This document shows positions 8,656 to 15,738 of a stretch of 32,643 bases of DNA, one piece after another (the first letter of the stretch is position 1; every line of letters begins with the position of its first letter). Source of the DNA: Legionella erythra (GTDB lineage Bacteria > Pseudomonadota > Gammaproteobacteria > Legionellales > Legionellaceae); contig NZ_LNYA01000032.1 in NCBI RefSeq assembly GCF_001467615.1, positions 107,676 to 140,318 of the forward strand. Reading direction: 5' to 3'. The translations under genes and the position numbers were made by a program. Below the pieces are notes generated by a model. The model was not told where the DNA came from. It worked only from the letters and a program-made list of their open reading frames with translations, and searched no databases.

Positions 8656-8674
8656 TTGACTATTGAATAGTCAA
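8656..8674. promoter_or_regulatory. Perfect 19-bp palindrome over the -35 of the LidA-like gene
   Basis: TTGACTATTGAATAGTCAA has 9-bp arms that are exact reverse complements around a central G. It covers the predicted -35 (TTGAAT, 8663-8668). An odd-length, AT-rich dyad in this position is the typical shape of a dimeric repressor operator. No known regulator is matched by eye. Confidence 0.55.
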
Positions 8675-8692
8675 TTCGATTGGGTATATAAT
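8663..8692 (+). promoter_or_regulatory. Predicted sigma70 promoter of the LidA-like gene
   Basis: TTGAAT (8663-8668), 18 bases and a consensus TATAAT (8687-8692) put the transcription start near 8699. A start codon at 8701 would then be leaderless, which favours the ATG at 8722 as the true start. Confidence 0.55.
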
Positions 8693-8721
8693 TAAATATC
8701 ATGCTGCTGCCAGAGTTTAAT

Positions 8722-10716
8722 ATGACTGATTCGGCCAAATTGCCCCCTCATTTAAGTCCTCATTCTGATACCGATCTGAAAGATCCGGACACCTTATCGG
8801 TACAGCCGACGGAAAGGCCTTTAGTTCTAACCTTGAAAGGCAATGATGGCCAGGATGTCAACCTCACCTCCTCGCAATTGGAAAGCTGGTTTGCTGCCAT
8901 TGAGCGCGACCAGATGGAAAATAATGCCAATAATGGCCTGACCCCCAATTTGCCATTACAGGAATTGCAGCGCGACCCTTATTTCGCCACCCAGTTCGTG
9001 GGACGTTACGGCATCAAAACCGCCAAAGATGTCATCGCCTTTCTCAAATCCCCCGCAGGCGACAGTGTCAAGATCATGATTGGCGAGGAATTGGCTCAGG
9101 TGGCGGCCCTTGAGGAATTTAAACGCCAGGAGTACCAAACACACGAAATCAGACAACACCGTCTGCTGGCCTTTTTACTCCTTGGCCTGCTCTACCGGGA
9201 GGCCCATGCCCGACATGTGGTTGAAGCAAACACCCAACAGGCCGAAGCGCGTGTTCAACAAGGCGAAGCCAATGTCGCCCAGGATCAACAGCGGGCGCGG
9301 GAACAACGCGTAGCCGCGCTCAATCAATCGCTGAATTCATTCAACAATACCGCCTCAGCCATCCAGTCCCGCTTAAGTGAGAAACAGCTGGAACTGGATA
9401 GCGTGCAGCGGGAATTGCAAGCCATTAATCCTGAAGAAATGGCGATGCGTTATGAAACCTTTGACAGGCATCTGAGTGAGCTGGACATTCAGTTTCAACT
9501 GCCTGAGCTTGACATTGATGAACAAATCGCAAGCCTTGAAGCTCAAAAAGCCGCTTTGGAGGCGCAATTGCAAGCTCAGTCTCCGGAAGCGCTGGAAACG
9601 GCTCTGGTTGATCCCAATGCCCCGCCGCAACTGGTGGACAGTGACAGTCTCAAGGACAGGATCGCTGAGCTCACGGAGCGTATTCATGGATTAAAACAGC
9701 ACAAAGCCGCCAGCGCCAATGCGCAAATCCCTTTAATTGAAGATAAAATCAAGGCCCTAAGCGACCAATTGGAATTACAGCTAGACGACATGCAGCAATT
9801 GATTGAAAGCGGCCAGGATGACAAAGCACGCAAAATCCTGCTTGAGCACAATGGCCTGCACCTGCAAATTGCCGGGTTAAAAGACATGATGGGCGTGCTT
9901 AAAGGTGAAAAAGTCCTCTATAAGGAAGATGGACAGATTGCCAAATCCTTCGATGAAGCCGCATTTGTCCTCCCTCTGGACAAAAAAGTTGTCAAACGGG
10001 ATGACAAGTTCTACTTAATCGGCGCCAAGCAGGATTTAAGTACTATGGAAGAGCATGATCTTCTGCAAGCCCAGAAAGATTTTGAACGCGCCCGCCCTGA
10101 AATCAGCAACTTAAAGCTGTTAGTAAAACACAACCACGGGTTGGAAAATGAACGATTGGAAACGGTTCAGGAAAAATCCAAATCCCTGCACAATGACATC
10201 ATGATGCTTCGTAATCAACTCACCCAGATTCAGGCTGCCCAATCCAAAATCGTGGCCGAGATGCAAACACTTGATCCCACCATAACCCCGAAATCGCTGC
10301 TTCGTCCAACGATACCTACACCAACACCGTCCAGTAATCCGGTTAACTCCGTTGGCAAACCCTCGCCACAAGCGCTTCATCCTACGCAAGTGTATAAAAT
10401 GCTGTATGAGATTATCCAACGGCTGCCGCCAAATCCCAAAGACGCGGTTGACCAATTTGAAAAAGAAATAGACGATGTGCAGAAGGCCAAAGGCCAACCC
10501 TTCAATGAAAAATTTAAAGCGCTGCTGAAGAAAGCCATTATTGATCCCTTACGTGCCGGTACACCTATCCCCAAGATACCGATGGATACCCTGATTCGAA
10601 GCATGCCCTATTTCGGCGTTGAACAGGAAAAAGGCAATGTCATGCCCCCCACCCCTACCTCACAAGCCAACAAACCGGAGACGCCGACTCCTTTTTCTAC
10701 AACGCTTAAAATGTAA
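8722..10716 (+). CDS. lidA: LidA-like coiled-coil Rab-binding effector
   Basis: 664 residues from the ATG at 8722. An in-frame ATG at 8701 lies at the predicted transcription start. After an acidic N-terminal segment there is a helical domain containing an apolar stretch (RLLAFLLLGLLY, ~147-158). Then come long Gln/Ala/Glu-rich heptad helices (~165-240, 265-395), a small insert with beta character (VLYKEDGQIAKSF...DDKFYLIGAKQDL, ~398-440), more coiled coil (~445-515), a Pro/Thr-rich linker and a short helical tail. This architecture and length resemble LidA, the Dot/Icm effector that binds Rab GTPases tightly on the Legionella vacuole. I also recall lidA lying near this chromosomal neighbourhood in L. 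pneumophila. The call rests on architecture and context, not an alignment. A different coiled-coil effector is the alternative. Confidence 0.68.
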   Translation: MTDSAKLPPHLSPHSDTDLKDPDTLSVQPTERPLVLTLKGNDGQDVNLTSSQLESWFAAIERDQMENNANNGLTPNLPLQELQRDPYFATQFVGRYGIKTAKDVIAFLKSPAGDSVKIMIGEELAQVAALEEFKRQEYQTHEIRQHRLLAFLLLGLLYREAHARHVVEANTQQAEARVQQGEANVAQDQQRAREQRVAALNQSLNSFNNTASAIQSRLSEKQLELDSVQRELQAINPEEMAMRYETFDRHLSELDIQFQLPELDIDEQIASLEAQKAALEAQLQAQSPEALETALVDPNAPPQLVDSDSLKDRIAELTERIHGLKQHKAASANAQIPLIEDKIKALSDQLELQLDDMQQLIESGQDDKARKILLEHNGLHLQIAGLKDMMGVLKGEKVLYKEDGQIAKSFDEAAFVLPLDKKVVKRDDKFYLIGAKQDLSTMEEHDLLQAQKDFERARPEISNLKLLVKHNHGLENERLETVQEKSKSLHNDIMMLRNQLTQIQAAQSKIVAEMQTLDPTITPKSLLRPTIPTPTPSSNPVNSVGKPSPQALHPTQVYKMLYEIIQRLPPNPKDAVDQFEKEIDDVQKAKGQPFNEKFKALLKKAIIDPLRAGTPIPKIPMDTLIRSMPYFGVEQEKGNVMPPTPTSQANKPETPTPFSTTLKM

Positions 10717-10796
10717 CCTTGTCGTCACATTCCCCTTGCTAAGCGGCTGCAACTCTTCTAACATAAATGAATTATTGTAGGCCGCAGGCGGGAATG

Positions 10797-11354
10797 ATGG
10801 TGACAGAAAAGTTCTTTGGTAATCAATCAATCATTGTGACACTGGATGTTGACGCCCTGTTGTTTGACCGTTTAAAACAGATTGCCCATGCCGGATTTTC
10901 CATTGTCGAAATCAATACCTGCGATCAAAGCCTCCTAAAAAAAATTCTTGAGGATTTTCCCGGTTTGCGCGTAGGTGCAGGCAATGTCATCAGCACGCAA
11001 CAGCTGGAAGACTGCTATCAGGCCGGCGTTCACTTTATTTCAAGCCCAGGCTTTTTACCGGCCATCGCGCAAACAGCCGCCATTTATTCTGTCAATTATT
11101 TACCGGGGATTGCCACGATTTCGGAAGCGATGCAAGTCATCGCCTTAGGCTACCATCAAGCCCGCCCCTACCCTGCGACGCTGTCTTTTTGTGCCTTACT
11201 TAACAAAAATCTGCCCATGCTGCGTTTATTTCCAGCTGAAATTGAATGGGATGAAGCGGAACATTATTTGAATTTACCCGCCGTTGCTGCCGTCAGTATT
11301 TTAAACCCTGAAAGCAAGCAACTGAGTGCATTATCGACCGGGGTTTTTGCATAA
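10797..11354 (+). CDS. KDPG/KHG-aldolase-like protein lacking the Schiff-base lysine
   Basis: 185 residues, shorter than the usual ~205-215. The TIM-barrel signatures of the Eda family are clear. IVEIN keeps the catalytic Glu (E38), and GLRVGAGNV, HFISSPG and LPGIATISEAM match the family's VGAGTV, FxISPG and PGxxTxSE. In the family's FKFFPAE motif, where Lys forms the Schiff base with pyruvate, this protein reads LRLFPAE, so Arg143 replaces the lysine. The C-terminal PTGGI phosphate-binding strand is also missing. It is therefore probably not an active class I aldolase. ATGs occur at 10794 and 10797 behind AGGCGGGA, and an earlier in-frame ATG at 10767 has no ribosome-binding site. Its 3' end overlaps lspA by 24 bp, tail to tail. 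Confidence 0.75.
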   Translation: MVTEKFFGNQSIIVTLDVDALLFDRLKQIAHAGFSIVEINTCDQSLLKKILEDFPGLRVGAGNVISTQQLEDCYQAGVHFISSPGFLPAIAQTAAIYSVNYLPGIATISEAMQVIALGYHQARPYPATLSFCALLNKNLPMLRLFPAEIEWDEAEHYLNLPAVAAVSILNPESKQLSALSTGVFA

Positions 11355-11798
11355 ATCAATCAGCAATAAAACCGCACCCAGACAAATAGCGCTATCGGCC
11401 AAGTTAAATACTGGCCAATGATGGTTTTTGTAATACACATCAATAAAATCAATCACGTGCCCTAAAAAGGCCCGGTCGTACAGATTACCTACTGCACCGC
11501 CCAGAATGAGACTCACAGCTAAGGATTGCAAAACAGCCTGCCTGGGTAAACGGATTAACCAAACAATCAATACGATGCTCATGACAATACTGAAGCTTGC
11601 AAAAAACCAGCGGTTCCAACCGCCGACGCCGCTCAAAAAGCTAAAGGCAGCGCCGGTATTGTAAGCCAGTGTTAAATTGATCATGGGCATGATGGGCTTC
11701 GGCTGATACGGATTAAGCCAGATTGCCGCTGCGTATTTACTCAACTGATCGAGCCCCAAAACCACCAGACTCAACATAAACCAGGCCCATTTTTTCAT
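11331..11798 (-). CDS. lspA: Lipoprotein signal peptidase (signal peptidase II)
   Basis: 155 residues with four membrane segments. This aspartic protease of the inner membrane removes the signal peptide of diacylglyceryl-modified prolipoproteins. The catalytic aspartates are in [14 protein letters not shown] and FNLADSAI, and the NTGAAFSFL motif is present. The start ATG overlaps the ileS stop as ATGA, so the two are translationally coupled. PilP in this same window, a lipoprotein, is one of its likely substrates. Confidence 0.95.
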   Translation of the reverse strand: MKKWAWFMLSLVVLGLDQLSKYAAAIWLNPYQPKPIMPMINLTLAYNTGAAFSFLSGVGGWNRWFFASFSIVMSIVLIVWLIRLPRQAVLQSLAVSLILGGAVGNLYDRAFLGHVIDFIDVYYKNHHWPVFNLADSAICLGAVLLLIDLCKNPGR

Positions 11799-14593
11799 GC
11801 AAACAACCTCGTTTCATCCTGACCCGAAATATTGTCCACGCAGCGCAGACAGAGTTGGGGGTGAGTCTTATCCTGCCCCACATCCTGCCGCCTGTGCCAG
11901 CACCGCTCGCATTTTTCGTAGGTGATGGCTTTAACTTCTACCGCAATACCCAGCTCGTCATTGCGCATCGCGGCAACCGGGGCCTGGTTAAACGGCAGCA
12001 AGACCGCACTGGAGGTTATCAGCAAAAACCGCAGTTCATTCTCAACCGATTGCAGGCGGGCGAATAAATCCGGATTTGCATATAAAATGACCTCGGCTGC
12101 CAGACCTGAGCCAATGGCTCCCTGCTGACGCTCAATTTCCAGGGCTTTATTGACCTCATCACGCACCAGTTGCAGCTGTTGCCAGAACACCATATCCACG
12201 CCCTCAATCACCGGCCAATCCTGATACCAAGTGGTCAGAAAGACCGACTCTTCAGACTGACCAGGAATTTCATGCCAGATTTCCTCTGCCGTAAACGATA
12301 AAATGGGGGCAAGCCAGCGTGTCAAGGCATGAATGATATGATACATGGCGGTTTGACAAGAGCGTCGGGCAATGCTGTTTTTTGGTGTGGTGTATTGACG
12401 GTCCTTAATCACATCCAGATAAAAACTACCCAGATCCACCGCACAAAAATTATGAATTTTCTGATAAATAACATGGAATTGATACTGGTCATAGGCTGTT
12501 AAAATCTCATCCTGTAGTTGCTGGCAGCGCTTAATCGCCCAACGATCAAGCTCGACCATCTCCTTGCTCGCCACGCCATGTGCCTCAGGATCATAATCAA
12601 ACAGATTCGCCAATAAAAACCGTGCCGTATTGCGGATGCGGCGGTAGGCATCGGCATTGCGCTTGATAATTTCATCCGAAATACTCACTTCATGCCTGTA
12701 ATCCGTGGATGAGACCCACAAACGCAGAATATCGGCGCCATGCTGGGCCACCAATTTATCAAGAGCAATGTAATTACCCTTTGATTTCGAGAGCTTCCGG
12801 CCATCGGCATCGACAGTATAGCCGTGGGTTAGCACGGTTTTATAAGGCGCATGCCCATCAATAGCGACGGCGGTAGTCAACGATGAATTAAACCAGCCGC
12901 GGTGCTGATCCGAGCCTTCAAAATACACATCAGCCGGGTAGCAAAGGGCTTCATTCTGTTTCAGTACCGTGTAGTGCGATACACCGGAATCGAACCAGAC
13001 ATCGAGTGTGTCGGTTATTTTCTCATAATCCTCAGCGTCTTTGCCCAACAACGCGTCGCTGTCTAATTCAAACCAGGCATCAATGCCTTGTTTCTCAACC
13101 CGTTGCGCCACGTCTTCAATCAACTTCACGGTATCGGGGTGCAATTCCCGGGTGACCTTATGCACAAACAAGGGCATGGGCGTCCCCCAGGCGCGTTGCC
13201 TTGAGATACACCAATCCGGCCGTGTCTCAACCATATTGCCGATGCGTGCCTTACCCCACTCTGGAACCCAGTTAACCTGGTCAATGGTTGCTTTGATTTT
13301 TTCACGCAGGCCATTTTTATCCATGGCAATAAACCATTGCGGCGTGGCCAAAAAAATCATCGGGGTTTTATGGCGCCAGCAATGGGGATAACTATGGGTC
13401 AGTTTTTCATGATGAAGCAGCACACCACGCTCGTTTAGGACTTCAATCACACGGTCATTGGCTTTTAATACCGACAAACCAGCAAAGAGCGGCACATCCG
13501 GGGTATAACAGCCATTTGCCATGACTGGATTAATCAAGGGCAGATTATACTGCTGACCGACCTGGTAATCATCCGGTCCATGCGCCGGCGCGGTATGAAC
13601 ACAGCCGGTTCCCGATTCGGTCGTGACATGATCACCCAGTACAATCGGTACAGTACGCTCGTTGAAGGGATGCTGCAAAACGGTGTTAACCAATTGTTTA
13701 CCGGCCATTTGACCATGACGCACAACCCCTTCAAGACCATAACGTACCATGACCGTATCAACCAGTTCAGCCGCCAGAATGAAGTAACGATTGCCTGCTT
13801 CTACCAGTTCGTACTGGATTTCAGGATTAAGACAGACTGCCTCATTGGCCGGTAGGGTCCAGGGCGTTGTCGTCCAAATGGGAACAATGACGGGTTTTAC
13901 TGCGAGTTGCGAAGAAAACCTGGCTAAAACCGCAGCGGGTTGAACAGCGGCAAACGCGACATCAATGGAGGGTGATACCTTGTCTTCGTAATCGACCTCG
14001 GCTTCTGCCAGTGCCGACCCACAATCGATGCACCAGTGCACGGGTTTAAAGCCCTGCTGTAAATGGCCGTTGGCGATTATTTTCCCCAAGGCACGGATAA
14101 TGTTGGCTTCGTAATGAAAATCAAAGGTTGCATAGGGATGATCCCAATCACCAAAGACACCCAGGCGCTTAAACTCCTCGCGCTGAATGTCAATTTGGCT
14201 GGCCGCATACTCGCGGCATTTTTGGCGGAATTCCCGGGCGCTGATCTTGGCACCCGCTTTTCCGACTTTCTTTTCAACATTTAACTCAATCGGCAAGCCG
14301 TGGCAATCCCAACCCGGAACAAAAGGGGCATCATAGCCGCTTAGGGTTTTGGATTTCACAATGATGTCTTTTAGAATTTTATTTAAGGCATGGCCGCAAT
14401 GCAGATGGCCGTTAGCATAGGGAGGTCCGTCATGCAGAATGAATTGGTCAGCACCGGCACGCGCCTTTCTGATTTTTTCATAGACCTGCCCCGCCTGCCA
14501 GTCAGCAAGCCGCTGCGGTTCGCGCTGGGCGAGATTGGCCTTCATCGGGAAAGCGGTATCGGGTAAATTCAATGTCTCTTTGTATTCTGCCAT
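11795..14593 (-). CDS. ileS: Isoleucyl-tRNA synthetase
   Basis: 932 residues, compared with 938 in E. coli. It charges tRNA-Ile and edits misactivated valine in its CP1 domain. The class I HIGH motif appears as HCGH in [12 protein letters not shown], and the KMSKS motif as KLSKS. The C-terminal zinc finger CERCWHRR...CLRCVDNI is intact. A GTG at 14608 directly abuts the ribF stop. The ATG at 14593 is preferred because [11 protein letters not shown] aligns with the E. coli N terminus MSDYKSTLNLP. It sits in the conserved ribF-ileS-lspA operon. Confidence 0.97.
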   Translation of the reverse strand: MAEYKETLNLPDTAFPMKANLAQREPQRLADWQAGQVYEKIRKARAGADQFILHDGPPYANGHLHCGHALNKILKDIIVKSKTLSGYDAPFVPGWDCHGLPIELNVEKKVGKAGAKISAREFRQKCREYAASQIDIQREEFKRLGVFGDWDHPYATFDFHYEANIIRALGKIIANGHLQQGFKPVHWCIDCGSALAEAEVDYEDKVSPSIDVAFAAVQPAAVLARFSSQLAVKPVIVPIWTTTPWTLPANEAVCLNPEIQYELVEAGNRYFILAAELVDTVMVRYGLEGVVRHGQMAGKQLVNTVLQHPFNERTVPIVLGDHVTTESGTGCVHTAPAHGPDDYQVGQQYNLPLINPVMANGCYTPDVPLFAGLSVLKANDRVIEVLNERGVLLHHEKLTHSYPHCWRHKTPMIFLATPQWFIAMDKNGLREKIKATIDQVNWVPEWGKARIGNMVETRPDWCISRQRAWGTPMPLFVHKVTRELHPDTVKLIEDVAQRVEKQGIDAWFELDSDALLGKDAEDYEKITDTLDVWFDSGVSHYTVLKQNEALCYPADVYFEGSDQHRGWFNSSLTTAVAIDGHAPYKTVLTHGYTVDADGRKLSKSKGNYIALDKLVAQHGADILRLWVSSTDYRHEVSISDEIIKRNADAYRRIRNTARFLLANLFDYDPEAHGVASKEMVELDRWAIKRCQQLQDEILTAYDQYQFHVIYQKIHNFCAVDLGSFYLDVIKDRQYTTPKNSIARRSCQTAMYHIIHALTRWLAPILSFTAEEIWHEIPGQSEESVFLTTWYQDWPVIEGVDMVFWQQLQLVRDEVNKALEIERQQGAIGSGLAAEVILYANPDLFARLQSVENELRFLLITSSAVLLPFNQAPVAAMRNDELGIAVEVKAITYEKCERCWHRRQDVGQDKTHPQLCLRCVDNISGQDETRLFA

Positions 14594-14608
14594 CTTAAGC
14601 TTACTCAC

Positions 14609-15553
14609 CTAGGTTAACTTGAATGCGGATAGCCTGAAGGCTGCTTTTGCCGCATCAATATCGTTTTGGATCTGGGCTATTAACTCGCCTATCGATGAAA
14701 ATTTCTTTTCATCCCGCAATTTGTGCAGGAAAAAAACCTGCAAAAACTCGCCATATAAATTGCCATTAAAATTAAACAAATGGACTTCCAATACCACCTT
14801 GCTGCCATCGACAGTGGGCCGCCTGCCAAGGTTGGCCACCCCCTCAAGCAATTGACCATTCTGCCGCTGCACCCTCACGCAAAATACACCCTGTAATGGT
14901 AAATTGGCGCGCCGACCGCTGAGATTGGCCGTCGGGATGCCCCATTGCCGCCCTCGTCCTTCGCCACGGCTAACCCGGCCGCACAGGCTGTAAGTGCGCC
15001 CCAGGAGCCTTGACGCGCCATGAAGATCGGCTTTAGCCAATAAATGGCGGATCCGGGTGGAACTCACCCGCGCGCCTTCGGCCGTAAAATCCTGAATGGT
15101 TTCCACGGTGCAATCTTGTTCCTCAGCCATTTGCCTCAGCAAATGAATATCGCCCTGGCGCTTATATCCGAAGCGAAAATCCTCACCAACCAGCAGATAC
15201 CGCATGCTCAGCTGCGTAAAAAAATACGTACGGGCAAAGTCTTCAGCCGTCAAAGTGGCTAAAGACTGATTAAAGCGCAAACAATAAACATAATCAATGC
15301 CCAATTCCTTCACGCGGGCTAATTTCTCCCGTAACGTGGATAAACGGGCAGGCGCTGTTTGAGGATGCAGGTATTCACCGGGTTGAGGCTCAAACAAAAT
15401 CACAACACTCGGCAGATTGAGTCGTTGTGCCTGCCGGCGCAACTGCGTCAGCAAGGCCTGATGGCCCAGATGAACCCCATCAAAATTACCGATGGTTACT
15501 ACAGAGCCCTGAATAAATGGTTGATAGAATGATATTCCGCGCAACAGCCTCAT
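14609..15553 (-). CDS. ribF: Bifunctional riboflavin kinase / FAD synthetase
   Basis: 314 residues. It converts riboflavin to FMN and then FAD. The N-terminal nucleotidyltransferase domain has TIGNFDGVHLGHQALL with the GxxH signature, and ARVSSTRIRHLL. The C-terminal flavokinase domain has GRGRQWGIPTANL. The ATG at 15553 follows a predicted -10 (TATAAT, 15589-15584) by about 31 bases. It is the first gene of the ribF-ileS-lspA operon. The leader is too short for an FMN riboswitch. Confidence 0.96.
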   Translation of the reverse strand: MRLLRGISFYQPFIQGSVVTIGNFDGVHLGHQALLTQLRRQAQRLNLPSVVILFEPQPGEYLHPQTAPARLSTLREKLARVKELGIDYVYCLRFNQSLATLTAEDFARTYFFTQLSMRYLLVGEDFRFGYKRQGDIHLLRQMAEEQDCTVETIQDFTAEGARVSSTRIRHLLAKADLHGASRLLGRTYSLCGRVSRGEGRGRQWGIPTANLSGRRANLPLQGVFCVRVQRQNGQLLEGVANLGRRPTVDGSKVVLEVHLFNFNGNLYGEFLQVFFLHKLRDEKKFSSIGELIAQIQNDIDAAKAAFRLSAFKLT

Positions 15554-15557
15554 GCTT

Positions 15558-15589
15558 GCTTTTATGACAAAGATAAAAGCGTGATTATA
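15558..15589 (-). promoter_or_regulatory. ribF -10 element and leader inverted repeat
   Basis: TATAAT on the minus strand (15589-15584) has no good -35. Just downstream, GCTTTTAT (15558-15565) and ATAAAAGC (15573-15580) form a perfect 8-bp inverted repeat with a 7-base loop. The repeat covers the expected transcription start and most of the short leader. It could be an operator or a leader hairpin close to the ribosome-binding region. Confidence 0.4.
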
Positions 15590-15662
15590 CCCAGTTTAGT
15601 CAGGATTGAGAAATAGTGGGAGCAGGATTCAAGCCGCAGCTCAAGGTCAATAAAACCGCTTT

Positions 15663-15692
15663 TTGACATTAAATAATTCATAATTTTCAAAT
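15663..15692 (+). promoter_or_regulatory. Predicted promoter of the ADP-ribosyltransferase gene
   Basis: A perfect -35 TTGACA (15663-15668) is followed after 18 bases by TCAAAT (15687-15692), a 4 of 6 match to the -10. The surroundings are very AT-rich, so other -10 choices are possible. An AGGA Shine-Dalgarno lies 5 bases before the ATG at 15739. Confidence 0.4.
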
Positions 15693-15738
15693 TTTGATCT
15701 AAAATAATTTTAAATCAGTCTAAGAGAGCAGGAATTTT

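Noticed and set aside
8690-8721. ATG at 8701 as the start of the LidA-like gene
   Set aside because: It lies at the predicted transcription start and has no ribosome-binding site; the ATG at 8722 is better placed.
15668-15684. PmrA-like box upstream of the ADP-ribosyltransferase gene
   Set aside because: ATTAAA-N5-CATAAT gives 4/6 and 5/6 matches, but the DNA is almost pure A/T and no -10 lies at the right distance.
15554-15738. FMN riboswitch upstream of ribF
   Set aside because: No RFN-element blocks are present and the expected leader is about 25 bases.
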